From positions 112,465 to 176,464 of the forward strand of contig NZ_JANCTD010000010.1 in assembly GCF_024297185.1 (NCBI RefSeq): a stretch of 64,000 bases of DNA, read 5' to 3'. The notes below the pieces were generated by a model that was given only the letters and a program-made list of their open reading frames with translations, searched no databases and was not told where the DNA came from. Made by a program: the position numbers and the translations under genes. Position 1 is the first letter of the stretch; every line of letters begins with the position of its first letter. Positions 27,170 through 35,397 of this stretch are shown here, in pieces. The DNA comes from Lewinella sp. JB7 (GTDB lineage: Bacteria; Bacteroidota; Bacteroidia; Chitinophagales; Saprospiraceae).

Positions 27170-28430
27170 GCGAATCTTCGTCGGAGGGCTCCGCCGGCAA
27201 ATGTTGCTATTCGGGCTTCTACTGGGCTCCTGCGTTCCCGCCCAAACGGTTACGCCGGAAAATAGCGTTTACAAGAAACGGGTACTGGAAGGTGCCGAAT
27301 TGCAGATTCTGGGAAGCTACTACCGGCAGGAAGGCAGTAACGCCGCCGTGACTGGGGGGAGAGGAACGGAGGAACTGACCGACGTCCACCCCACCGTGAT
27401 CCTGGCCGTACCCCTCAACGACGACGACGTACTCACCGCCAACGTCGGCGTATCGGCCTACACCTCCGCCTCCTCCAGCAACGTAAACCCCTTCGACGGC
27501 AACGGGGGCGTCGCCGACCCTTTCCAGGCCTCTACGGGGGCCTCCCGGGAAGACGTGTGGATCAACGGGGTGCTGAGCTACGCCCACAGCTCGGACGACC
27601 GCAATACGGTGTGGACCGTGAACGTCTCGGGCTCCAATGAATATGACTACCGCTCCTTCGGCTTCGGGGGCGGCATCACCCGACTATTCAACGAAAAGAA
27701 TACGGAAGTGGGCCTGCGGGTCAATGCCTACCTGGACAACTGGACGCTGATCTATCCCGTCGAGCTCCGGGACGGTTCCGACCTCCTCGACCGCAGCAAT
27801 CGCGACAGTTATAACGTAGGGCTGAACGTCTCCCAGATCCTTTCCCGTAATCTGCAGGGAATGCTGTCCCTGGATCTGGTCCGCCAGTCAGGATTACTCT
27901 CCACCCCCTTTCAGCGGGTCTACTTCGCCGACCGCGAGGATCGGTTCACGGGCAACTTCCCCCTGGCCGACGACATCGAGCGTTTGCCCCACGACCGCAA
28001 TAAATTGGCCCTGGGCGGACGCCTGCACGCCTACGTAAACGAGCGGATCGTCGTCAGAACGTTCTACCGCTTTTACACCGACGACTGGGGGGTGACCTCC
28101 CACACGCTGAACCTGGAAGTGCCGGTGAAGATCAGTGGCCAGTTTACCCTGCGACCGGCCTACCGGTACTACCGGCAGTCGGCGGCCGACTACTTCGCTC
28201 CCTTCAACCTGCACCTTTCGACCGACCTCCACTATACCTCCGACTACGACCTCGCGCAATTCGTGGCAAACCAGTATAGCCTGGGGCTTTCGTACACCGA
28301 CATCCTGACCCGGTGGCGTTTGCTGGGCTGGGGCTTCAAGAGCCTGGACCTAAACCTGAGTGCCTACCGGCGCGACAATGGACTACGGGCCAACCAAGTG
28401 TCGTTCGGCGTCAAGATCGTCAACGACTAA
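27156..28430 (+). CDS. DUF3570 outer-membrane protein
   Basis: 424 aa from a GTG at 27156; the ATG at 27201 is an alternative that keeps the signal peptide. The mature protein is a run of amphipathic beta strands (for example LRVNAYLDNWTLIYPVELR) ending in an aromatic/hydrophobic strand, consistent with an outer-membrane barrel. Residues 121-130 read DPFQASTGAS, close to the ApbE acceptor consensus (D-x-x-S/T-G-A-T/S). DUF3570 normally travels with ApbE and DUF4266 and has no established function. Confidence 0.85.
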   Translation: MAAIKRIFVGGLRRQMLLFGLLLGSCVPAQTVTPENSVYKKRVLEGAELQILGSYYRQEGSNAAVTGGRGTEELTDVHPTVILAVPLNDDDVLTANVGVSAYTSASSSNVNPFDGNGGVADPFQASTGASREDVWINGVLSYAHSSDDRNTVWTVNVSGSNEYDYRSFGFGGGITRLFNEKNTEVGLRVNAYLDNWTLIYPVELRDGSDLLDRSNRDSYNVGLNVSQILSRNLQGMLSLDLVRQSGLLSTPFQRVYFADREDRFTGNFPLADDIERLPHDRNKLALGGRLHAYVNERIVVRTFYRFYTDDWGVTSHTLNLEVPVKISGQFTLRPAYRYYRQSAADYFAPFNLHLSTDLHYTSDYDLAQFVANQYSLGLSYTDILTRWRLLGWGFKSLDLNLSAYRRDNGLRANQVSFGVKIVND

Positions 28431-28909
28431 TTCCGCGCGGTTTCCAGGCGGGCGGTAAGATCTTCGAGTCCCTGCTCGCGGGCGTAATCGGCCGCCGAAA
28501 GTCCCCGCTGATCGCGCACTCCCGGATCGGCGCCGTGTTCGAGCAGCAATTCGACCAGTTCGGGGCGATTGAACATGGCGGCAAACGTCAGTGCGGTCCC
28601 CCCCGTGGCATTCCGGACGGAAGGGTTTGCTCCCCGTTCCAGCAGGTAGCGTGCGATCGCCAGATTACCCTTGAAGCAAACGCCCATCAGGGGAGTATTG
28701 CCGGTACCGTCTTTAGTATCCGGATCGGCACCGGCTTCCACCAGTGCACGGGTAGTGTCCAGGTTCTCCAGGTAGGTGGCCAGCACCAGCGGAGTGGAAC
28801 CGCGTTGGTCGCGGGCGTGCTGCAGCTCGGGCTGGCGGGCGAGCATATCCTTGACTTCGGCTACATCGCCGTTGCGGATAGCGGCAAAGAATTGTTCGGA
28901 TGGATTCAT
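28427..28909 (-). CDS. ankyrin-repeat protein
   Basis: 160 aa from the ATG at 28909; an upstream ATG at 28936 adds nine unlikely residues. It consists of about five ankyrin repeats with typical cores such as GSTPLVLATYLENLDTTRAL and GADPDTKDGTGNTPL. It has no signal peptide. It is a protein-binding module with unknown partner. It is convergent with the DUF3570 gene, overlapping its stop by 4 bp. Confidence 0.9.
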   Translation of the reverse strand: MNPSEQFFAAIRNGDVAEVKDMLARQPELQHARDQRGSTPLVLATYLENLDTTRALVEAGADPDTKDGTGNTPLMGVCFKGNLAIARYLLERGANPSVRNATGGTALTFAAMFNRPELVELLLEHGADPGVRDQRGLSAADYAREQGLEDLTARLETARN

Positions 28910-28992
28910 GGCTACATAAGGTCGGAGAGAGGGCAAAAGTTAGCGGCGCTACGGAAAGGGATGCAGACGTGCGTGTGTAGCGCCGCTATGGG

Positions 28993-29008
28993 GCGGGGAC
29001 GCGGGAGC
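28993..29008 (+). repeat. dispersed GC-rich 16-mer, intergenic copy
   Basis: GCGGGG-A-CGCGGGAGC, upstream of the ankyrin gene in the 247-bp gap before the tandem small-protein genes. Confidence 0.6.
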
Positions 29009-29156
29009 GGACTTCACCAGAAATCCCGGCTCCCAATCAGCTTACCACGTCGAATCACGAAAATTTCCTGGTCATTAGGTACGGATATGTGTTAAGATTA
29101 TATCCGGGCACACCAGGCCGGGTAGTGTATACGATTAAGGGGTAAGTCTGTCTCTC

Positions 29157-29666
29157 ATGAACGTATTTTCCATGCCGGTCCCTACCCGACCGGACCCCGC
29201 TATTGCGGGTCAGTGCCTCGTACGCCGGGGCGATCTTCTGCTCCGCTCCTTTCGCTGCAACGACGCCGATACGGTCCGTTTCCAGGCCCGGGAATACCTC
29301 CGGTTGGCGCAGGCTAACCCCCACGGTAACTCCTTCGGCAACGCGGTTCACCAGGCCAACACCATTCTCGGCCTACTGGCCCTGGAGGAGAACCGGATCG
29401 ATCACGCGGTAGAGTACCTGAATGCCGCGGCCAGCACGCCGGGCTCTTCCCAGCTCCGCGGTTTCGGCCCGAACATGCTCCTCGCGCAGAAATTGCTCGT
29501 GGCCGGTCGTACCCGGGCCGTGCTGCGGTATCTGGACCGCTGCGGCAAGTTCTGGAAATTGAGCTTCGGCCGCCTGTGGTTGTGGAAAGTTGCCATTCGC
29601 AGCGGACGGGTACCCGATTTCGGAGCTAACCTGAGTCACCTGCTCGATCCTAAATCTTTCGGATAA
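29157..29666 (+). CDS. TPR-like small protein, tandem paralogue 1
   Basis: 169 aa, all helical, not assigned to a named family. Two helix-turn-helix repeats around GNAVHQANTILGLLALEENR and a shared C-terminal signature (FGPNMLLAQKLL, then PDFGANLSHLL and KSFG) recur in the second copy downstream, about 45-50% identical by eye. It is cytoplasmic by absence of a signal. The start codon sits in UGUCUCUCAUGA, which is complementary to the repeat element of the small RNAs at 35-36.6 kb, so post-transcriptional control is possible. Confidence 0.75.
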   Translation: MNVFSMPVPTRPDPAIAGQCLVRRGDLLLRSFRCNDADTVRFQAREYLRLAQANPHGNSFGNAVHQANTILGLLALEENRIDHAVEYLNAAASTPGSSQLRGFGPNMLLAQKLLVAGRTRAVLRYLDRCGKFWKLSFGRLWLWKVAIRSGRVPDFGANLSHLLDPKSFG

Positions 29667-29811
29667 TCCCGAATTAAATAGGCCGTCGGGCGGACAGTAC
29701 TCGCAATACGCATTACGGAAGCGTTATCCTACGGAATATTTTACGGTGGGGAGTACCATTTCCAATTTAGGTTGCGTTGTTGCTGCATGATGCGTGCAAA
29801 CCAAGCTTGCC

Positions 29812-30273
29812 ATGGAAAATGAACTCGTTCTTCTGGGGCGTCGCCTGCTGCAGGCCTACGCCCGCCGCGACTATCTGGCCGTCAGCCGAATGGCGATCGA
29901 CTACCTGGCGGCGGCCGAAAGGAACCGCGACAGTGCTCACTACGGCAACGCGATTCACCAGGCAAATACCATGTTAGGGCTTATCGAACTGGAGCACGAT
30001 CGGGTGGACCGAGCGACGGACTATCTGCTCCATTCGGCGCGTACGCCGGGGTCTCCCCAGATCAAGCTCCTGGGGCCCAACATGCTCCTGGCCGATAAAC
30101 TTCTGGCGTACGGACAACGCTCCGCCGTGCTTCGCTATCTCGAGGCCTGCCGACGCCTCTGGACCCTCAGTTTCGGAACCCTCTGGCGGTGGCGGTGGCA
30201 GGTTGCGCGGGGCCGTACTCCGGATTTCGGGGCCAATTTATCTTACTTGACGGACTATAAATCCTTTGGCTAG
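29812..30273 (+). CDS. TPR-like small protein, tandem paralogue 2
   Basis: 153 aa from the ATG at 29812; an in-frame alternative start at 29794 adds six residues. It is a clear paralogue of the preceding gene, sharing YGNAIHQANTMLGL, GPNMLLADKLLA, VLRYLEACRRLW and PDFGANLSYL. The duplication is tandem with a 145-bp gap, and this copy lacks the CUCUCAUG start context. It overlaps the convergent methyltransferase gene by 4 bp. No catalytic residues stand out. Confidence 0.75.
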   Translation: MENELVLLGRRLLQAYARRDYLAVSRMAIDYLAAAERNRDSAHYGNAIHQANTMLGLIELEHDRVDRATDYLLHSARTPGSPQIKLLGPNMLLADKLLAYGQRSAVLRYLEACRRLWTLSFGTLWRWRWQVARGRTPDFGANLSYLTDYKSFG

Positions 30274-31376
30274 CGCCGGCGATCACAACGGTAAATGACA
30301 TACTTCTCGTTCTGTCTCACCGTATCCACGCCGTACCAACGCTCCAGATGGGTACGGTAATTGAGGTGGCGATTGGCGACCACGATCAGCTGCCCCCCTA
30401 CCCTTAGTACTCTCCGGGCTTGTTGGAATAAGCCCAGGCTGACGTCCAGATTATTCTCGTAACCAAAATGAAAGGGGGGATTGGTAACCACCAGATCTAC
30501 ACTCCCGTCGCCGATCTCCCCCAGGGTGTGATCGTACAACACCCGGGATCGACCGGTGGGCAGATTCAGGCGAGCGCTTTCCACCGCCAGGCGGCTATCG
30601 TCGGTTGCCGTCAGGCGCGCGTCCGGATAGCGGCCGAGTAATTGGTCGCCAATGACCCCGTTCCCGCAGGCTACATCCAGAATGTGGGCCGGCGGGGGGA
30701 GGGTGGCCGCGAATGAATCCCACTCGCCGAGTAAGAACTGGGTAGCGTAATCGATATGCTTGGCGGAAAATACGCCGTGATACTGTCGGTAGGTTTTGCC
30801 GGCATAGCTTACTTCACTCCACGGCACCTGCGGACCCGCCGGCCTGAACTCTTGCATAAGAAGCAGCCGGGCCTTTTTCCGTGCCCGGGTTTGGGTCACC
30901 GCCGCGGCGTAGCGGTTGGCAACCTCCAGCCAGCGGGGAGTGAAGTGCCGGGTCATAAATCCCGCGGCTACGGTAAGCTCACCGGTTACCTGGGCGGCCA
31001 ACCGCGACAGGTATACCTCGAAAAGGTCAACGGACTTGGGAATGCGCATGAGCGCCCGGTCGACGTCGGGGAGCGTGTCGAACAGCGAATACACTTGAGG
31101 GTACCGGTCCGCGGAAGCATTGCGACGCAGGGCTTCTTCCTGACTGTGAAAGGTCGCCAAAAAGTGCGTTGGAGCGGGTGCGCCCAGGGCCAGTACACCG
31201 AAGCGGTCGTGGGCGACTATGGTGCCCCGGCGGGCGGGGGGTTGCTCCTGTGCCCACGCCAACAGTAACTCATCGGCGGCACTGACCACCTGCAGCGAGT
31301 GGTCGCTGGTGGGGGGATAGCGGTGTAGTCCATTCATTTCCATCAACCAAGGTCCGGTGACGGTAAATGTTCGCAC
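30270..31376 (-). CDS. RlmG/RsmC-type rRNA (guanine-N2) methyltransferase
   Basis: 368 aa from a GTG at 31376; ATG at 31343 is a shorter option. An N-terminal pseudo-methyltransferase half with PKSVDLFEVYLSRL is followed by a catalytic half with the SAM motif ILDVACGNGVIG and motif IV NPPF. The closing GGQLIVVANRHLNY and NEKYVIYRC resemble RlmG (23S m2G1835) more than RsmC (16S m2G1207). It lies 13 bp after the response regulator, so it is probably the third gene of the kinase-regulator operon. Confidence 0.85.
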   Translation of the reverse strand: MRTFTVTGPWLMEMNGLHRYPPTSDHSLQVVSAADELLLAWAQEQPPARRGTIVAHDRFGVLALGAPAPTHFLATFHSQEEALRRNASADRYPQVYSLFDTLPDVDRALMRIPKSVDLFEVYLSRLAAQVTGELTVAAGFMTRHFTPRWLEVANRYAAAVTQTRARKKARLLLMQEFRPAGPQVPWSEVSYAGKTYRQYHGVFSAKHIDYATQFLLGEWDSFAATLPPPAHILDVACGNGVIGDQLLGRYPDARLTATDDSRLAVESARLNLPTGRSRVLYDHTLGEIGDGSVDLVVTNPPFHFGYENNLDVSLGLFQQARRVLRVGGQLIVVANRHLNYRTHLERWYGVDTVRQNEKYVIYRCDRRR

Positions 31377-31389
31377 TTTTGGTTAGCGA

Positions 31390-32103
31390 TCAGAGGCGGG
31401 CGAAGACCTCCTGCCGGCGGGAGCGGCTGATGGGAATTTCGTCGCTACCGATATGGAGGCGATCCTTGTTGTAGCGGGTGACCGATTTCAGGTTAACCGC
31501 GTAACTGCGGTGGGTCTGCACGAAATCAGTATCGGGCAGTTGGTGCAGCAGATCGCTGAGTGAACTACGCAGGACCAGGGGGGCGCGATCGACCAGATGA
31601 AGCTTCAGGTAGACGTGGTCGGCCTCGAGATACGTGATGGTGGAGGTATCGAGCACGTGGGTTTCGCGACCGTCCCGCAGCGTGACGGTTTCGGCCGCGC
31701 CCGTATCCGACTGGTGGTTGTGCATGGCCACCGTGATCGTGGAGAGAAGCGAAGGGATCTGAACCGGCTTACTAAGGTAGCCCGCCGGGAAGGTCTCCTT
31801 AGCGAGGTCGAGCGTATGGCCGTCCATCTGCGAAGTCAGGTAGACGAAGGGGATCGGGTCGGGCTGTTCGTTGAGATAGTGGGCAAAGTCGATGCCGGTA
31901 AGTTCGCCACTGAGCCGTACGTCGATCAGCGCCAAATCCGGGCGGTCGGCCTCGTATAGTTCGACGGCTTCCTCGTACGAAATGGGTTTTCCGGTGACGG
32001 TGTGACCGTTGCGACGCAGGTTCCTTTCGATGCTATCGGCAATGATGAACTCATCCTCGAGCACGAGGACCCGATAGCCGGGAGTGGCGGATTCAGATGT
32101 CAT
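31390..32103 (-). CDS. LytTR-family response regulator
   Basis: 237 aa. The receiver domain (about 11-125) has the acidic pair VLEDEFIIA, phospho-acceptor Asp61 in LALIDVRLSG, a Thr in VYLTSQ and Lys in LSKPVQ. The LytTR DNA-binding domain (about 140-235) contains YLEADHVYLKLHL, the conserved QTHRSYAVNL and ending RSRRQEVFARL. LytTR proteins bind two direct repeats about 21 bp apart as dimers. Exactly such sites occur seven times just upstream, one in front of its own operon. It is 56 bp after its cognate kinase. Confidence 0.95.
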   Translation of the reverse strand: MTSESATPGYRVLVLEDEFIIADSIERNLRRNGHTVTGKPISYEEAVELYEADRPDLALIDVRLSGELTGIDFAHYLNEQPDPIPFVYLTSQMDGHTLDLAKETFPAGYLSKPVQIPSLLSTITVAMHNHQSDTGAAETVTLRDGRETHVLDTSTITYLEADHVYLKLHLVDRAPLVLRSSLSDLLHQLPDTDFVQTHRSYAVNLKSVTRYNKDRLHIGSDEIPISRSRRQEVFARL

Positions 32104-32159
32104 GAGAGTATAATACTAAATGGTGCGACTTTGCGAATGTACGCCAATCGCACCTAAAA

Positions 32160-34010
32160 CTAAACCGTGCCGTTGGCGACGCGCTTCCGCTTCATTCTCT
32201 TTTTATTACGTTTGGGAAGTGCGGACTGGTTTTTACGTTTGAAGTAAACACGGGTGAGAGCCCCTTCATCGTTCAGGGATTCCATCCGCCCGCGCAGCTG
32301 ACGGCTCATACCATTGAGCAGGTAGGTCCCGAGGCCACCCTCCCGTTCGGCGAGGGCGCCTTCGGGGAATCCCGGGCCGTTGTCGTGGTAGGTCAGGCAG
32401 ATTTCGTCGTCGATTTTCACCATGTCGATGGAGATCCGTAGCGGTCCGTCCTGCGGGACGCCGTACTTGAAGCTGTTGGTCAGCAGCTCGTTGAGCACGG
32501 TACCGAGGGGAATGGCCGTCTCCAGATTGAACCAGTAGTCCTTGATCTCGATGTAGAACTCACAACCGTTCGGCAGGGAGTAGAGCTGGCTGAAGTGCTG
32601 ACAGATCTTGCGGGTATACAGTTCAAAATCAATTTCGCCGCCGCGCCCATCCTGGTAGAGGGTCTCGTGGACGGCGGCCATGCTGAAGATGCGACCGGAC
32701 ATGGCTTCCAGACACGCCCGGGCGTGGGGATCGGCTAACTCCTGCGTTTGCAACTCCAGCAGGCCGATGATGACCTGCAAGTTATTCTTGACCCGGTGGT
32801 GCACTTCCCCCTGTAGGATCTTCTGCTTCGTAAGGGACTGCGTCAGCTCTTCGTTCTCCTGTTCGATGAGGTACTGCTCCTCCAGCGCGGTCTTGGCACG
32901 CTTAAGCCGGGTGTAGAAGTAGCCTAGCAGCGCGAGGCCGGCGATGCTGACCAGAGCAATGCCGAGCAGGGTCATGAGACGGTTGCGCTCCTCCAGCAGC
33001 ATCCGCTCCTGTTCCGCGATGAGCTGGCTGTTCTTTTCGTTTAGGTAACGAGCCTCGATCTCCACCGCCCGTTCGTCGTTGACGCGTCTGAGGTGCTGCA
33101 ATTCGGAGTTGTGGGCCATGGTCAGGTAGTGCCACGCAGAGTCGGGCTCATTCATGTGGCGCATCAGTTCCGCGCGGTACTCGTAGACACGACTGGCGTA
33201 GGTGCTGTCCCGGTCCTCCACGCGTGATGCGTATACCATGGCCGAATCGTTCGACACCAGCGCCTGCTCGATCTTTCCCCGGTCGAGTTGCAAGCGGTTG
33301 AGGGCCAGGGTCATGACCAAATAGTCTACCATACTACCCGTGTTGCGGTAATATTCGGCCGCTTTGGTCAGATGTTGTTCGCTGGATCGCGGATTGCTCG
33401 TCCGCTTCAGTAAACTGATGATGTAGTGTCCCAGAGCCAGTTGATGGCGGTCGTCCTGTTCCCGGGCTACGATGACGGCACGGTTTGCGAGCCGTAGCGC
33501 GACCTCGGGGTCTCCGTAGCGGTAGTGATAGGCGGAGGTTCGGTTCCAGAGCCGGGCGTTGAGGTTGTGTAGGGCGTGGTCCTGGATGAGTCGCTCGGCG
33601 TGTTTGAGGTAGGCAAGGCATTCCTCCGGGCTGTCCTGCCGCTGCAGGATGTAGGCCATTCCGATCGCCGCCTCGGCTTCTATGTGGTGCTCCCCCATGG
33701 AGTTTGCCGCGTCGATCAGGCGCAGGAGCTCCGCGGTTGCAGTTGGGTAGGCACGTTGTTTGGTGAGCGCCTGGGATCGCTCCAGATTCACGCGCAGCGC
33801 AAAAGCCCGGTGACGGGGGTCCTCGTCGTCGAGCGACGTGAGCAGATTATTCAGAAGGTAGATTGCCGTATCGTTGCGCGAAGCGGTAATGAGCTCCTCG
33901 GCCCGGAGGAGTTGCCGCCACATCGCTTCCGTCTGCGACTGCGCCGTTACAGAAACCAGCAACAGCAGCATCAGCATCAGCCAGTTTCTCGGATTAATAA
34001 GGGAAAACAC
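32160..34010 (-). CDS. TPR sensor histidine kinase (HisKA_2 type)
   Basis: About 616 aa from the GTG at 34010, which gives a good signal peptide (NWLMLMLLLLVSVTAQSQ); the ATG at 34097 adds 29 residues of poor leader. A periplasmic TPR-like region (residue numbers for the longer form: about 60-330) and coiled coil lead to one membrane helix (about 374-395). Then comes the HisKA_2 box GEVHHRVKNNLQVIIGL (His near 434) and an HATPase with NELLTNSFKYG and DNGPGFPEG. It phosphorylates the neighbouring LytTR regulator. A LytTR promoter lies upstream, so it is probably autoregulated. Confidence 0.93.
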   Translation of the reverse strand: MFSLINPRNWLMLMLLLLVSVTAQSQTEAMWRQLLRAEELITASRNDTAIYLLNNLLTSLDDEDPRHRAFALRVNLERSQALTKQRAYPTATAELLRLIDAANSMGEHHIEAEAAIGMAYILQRQDSPEECLAYLKHAERLIQDHALHNLNARLWNRTSAYHYRYGDPEVALRLANRAVIVAREQDDRHQLALGHYIISLLKRTSNPRSSEQHLTKAAEYYRNTGSMVDYLVMTLALNRLQLDRGKIEQALVSNDSAMVYASRVEDRDSTYASRVYEYRAELMRHMNEPDSAWHYLTMAHNSELQHLRRVNDERAVEIEARYLNEKNSQLIAEQERMLLEERNRLMTLLGIALVSIAGLALLGYFYTRLKRAKTALEEQYLIEQENEELTQSLTKQKILQGEVHHRVKNNLQVIIGLLELQTQELADPHARACLEAMSGRIFSMAAVHETLYQDGRGGEIDFELYTRKICQHFSQLYSLPNGCEFYIEIKDYWFNLETAIPLGTVLNELLTNSFKYGVPQDGPLRISIDMVKIDDEICLTYHDNGPGFPEGALAEREGGLGTYLLNGMSRQLRGRMESLNDEGALTRVYFKRKNQSALPKRNKKRMKRKRVANGTV

Positions 34011-34369
34011 GATAGTCAGTATTTCGTGACGCAGACAGCACAAGATACGGCCTGCGGATTCGGTGATGGAACAAAAGGGTGGCGGACACCGTCGCATCCA
34101 CCATCCAAAATGATAATGCCGCTAGCCAGGCGACTAAACTGAGAGACGATAAGCTTAGGGAGCGGACATTGGCCGGCCCGTTATGGTCTCTCCGTATGGG
34201 CTTGATCGGGGAAATGAATCGTATGCATCCAGCCGGCCGTCGGCACCCATGCGGGCGGCTGACGGGTTAGTACGGATATTACTCGGACCGAAATTGTTCC
34301 TGCGTCGCCTCGCCGGGGTCCTTTTTCCTCCGTGGCCAGGGCGCAAATTCCGGTCCATCCCCTCTTTGC
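34011..34369 (-). promoter_or_regulatory. 5' leader of histidine kinase mRNA with small-RNA-complementary site
   Basis: From the predicted start near 34369 the leader is about 270 nt to the ATG 34097 or 360 nt to the GTG 34010. At 34140-34148 the mRNA reads CGUCUCUCA, a 9-nt exact complement of UGAGAGACG in the repeat element of the small RNAs. At 34186-34192 the mRNA reads GAGAGAC, which can pair with the same site inside the leader (7 bp). So the site may be free or masked. No coding frame or terminator is seen. Confidence 0.45.
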
Positions 34370-34375
34370 ATATAC

Positions 34376-34456
34376 TAAATGTAGGGCCTTCGGAAGTGCC
34401 TCTTCCAACAATGCCGAAGCTATGTTCTGAACGGGGTGGCTTGTGTTCTGAATAAG
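34376..34456 (-). promoter_or_regulatory. LytTR promoter A1, drives histidine kinase operon
   Basis: Direct repeats at 34423 and 34444 (plus-strand cores TGTTCTGAACGG and TGTTCTGAATAA), 21 bp apart. On the minus strand the proximal box reads CCCGTTCAG. Forty bp downstream is the -7 element TACATTTA (34376-34383). No terminator intervenes before the kinase gene. Confidence 0.7.
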
Positions 34457-34523
34457 GTACAGTCGTAGGCCCTTGGGGTCCACACCGTGGTGTAAAAATG
34501 TCGGAGTGTATCATCAAAATTCA

Positions 34524-34742
34524 GGAAAACCCGGCCGCTGAATGCCGGGTCCGTGGAACGCTCACCAGGTCCATGTTGTCGTTCTTGCCGATCACGCCTG
34601 CGTGCAAGAATGTTGGTGGTGGCGTATATAAATTGGTGCGAAGGTCAGTGATCTCTTATCGAATACTTGAGTACATACAGGGAAACTGTTGGTGATCGGG
34701 ACTTACGGTACCCAGTCAATTGACAAATACCGCGGCCATCTT
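34524..34742 (-). ncRNA. predicted small RNA 1 (array unit, about 219 nt)
   Basis: Leftward transcript predicted from LytTR promoter A2 to the hairpin at 34529-34550. It lacks the 15-nt repeat found in units 2, 3, 4 and 6. An internal hairpin (TTCTTG / CAAGAA with an inner CACG/CGTG pair) lies at about 34581-34609. No minus-strand reading frame is shared with other units. The promoter -7 is weak, so this may be a decayed unit. Confidence 0.45.
34525..34551 (-). terminator. terminator of small RNA 1
   Basis: Minus strand: ACCCGGC, 8-nt loop, GCCGGGT, then TTTCCT. A 7-bp stem with a short U-run; the weakest terminator of the array. Confidence 0.55.
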
Positions 34743-34747
34743 TGTTG

Positions 34748-34829
34748 TAGAAAGAATGCGGCGAGCTACCGTCGAAGTTTGACCTTAACCCTTCTTGTTC
34801 TGAACGGTACGGTTTGTGTTCTGAATGGT
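34748..34829 (-). promoter_or_regulatory. LytTR promoter A2
   Basis: Boxes at 34796 and 34817, exactly 21 bp apart. On the minus strand they read ACCATTCAG (distal) and ACCGTTCAG (proximal, 9/9 to the LytTR consensus). The -7 position is poor (TCTTTCTA). Confidence 0.65.
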
Positions 34830-34885
34830 AATTTTCGGGCACCGAGCGGTCAGCGGGTAGGGCGAGGCCGACCGGGCCGACCAAA

Positions 34886-34917
34886 AGAAAACCCGACCAC
34901 CAAGGTGGCCGGGTTTG
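34886..34917 (-). terminator. terminator of small RNA 2
   Basis: Minus strand AAACCCGGCCACC, short loop, GGTGGTCGGGTTT with one mismatch, followed by TCTTTT. The U-run lies on the minus-strand side only. Confidence 0.8.
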
Positions 34918-35025
34918 TAAAATCACACCAACATTTAAATCTTGTCACCCTGCTCCCCCAGTAGGGGTCTACACGGTATTAGGTCTGGTGTAGCTTCGTG
35001 AACACAAATTATTTAGGTCGAACAA

Positions 35026-35040
35026 ACGTCTCTCACAACG
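35026..35040 (-). repeat. 15-nt array repeat, copy 1
   Basis: Minus strand CGTTGTGAGAGACGT. With its flanks (ACGT on both sides) it can fold as ACGU - UGUGAGAG - ACGU. One of six identical copies, all inside predicted small RNAs. Confidence 0.8.
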
Positions 35041-35124
35041 TAAAACAATACTTGGGATTACAATTCCAGAAAACGGTAGTTAAGATCTTTGCGTGCTGTA
35101 GCACCGTGTTCGTTGCTGATGTCA

Positions 35125-35205
35125 CATAGATAATGCCCCGAATTTGAGAAAATTGACTTTCCGACGGGTCATGTTCTTAACAGCGCGCTCCGTGTTCTGA
35201 ACGGT
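35125..35205 (-). promoter_or_regulatory. LytTR promoter A3
   Basis: Boxes at 35172 and 35193, 21 bp apart; the distal box on the minus strand is ACCGTTCAG (9/9). The -7 element TATCTATG (35125-35132) lies 40 bp from the proximal box. Confidence 0.75.
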
Positions 35206-35261
35206 ATGTGCCGCTCCTGATCCGGATAGTTCCAGTATATATTGCTGAAATTCAGACAGTT

Positions 35262-35294
35262 AAAAAAAAGCCCGGTCACTTTCGTGCCGGGCTT
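35262..35294 (-). terminator. terminator of small RNA 3
   Basis: Minus strand AAGCCCGGCAC, loop GAAA-like, GTGACCGGGCTT, then eight T. A textbook leftward terminator. Confidence 0.92.
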
Positions 35295-35397
35295 ACTACA
35301 TCACGGTTAGCGCTTTGTTCATGGTGAGTGCGCGAGGCAGATCGGGAATCAGCCGATCGATACGGTACACTAAACCGGATGAGTAGAAAATGAGCTT

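Larger units (their letters stand above)
34883..35118 (-). ncRNA. predicted small RNA 2 (about 236 nt)
   Basis: Starts about 7 nt after the -7 element of promoter A3 and ends at the hairpin at 34888-34917. It carries one copy of the 15-nt repeat (35026-35040). It shares GAATTGTAATCCCA before that repeat, and TGTTGGTGTGAT before the terminator, with unit 6, so the two are sister genes. No conserved peptide is seen. Confidence 0.6.

Noticed and set aside
34817..34830. Reading the paired repeats as operators of plus-strand genes
   Set aside because: The LytTR consensus, the -7 elements and the terminators all agree on leftward transcription.
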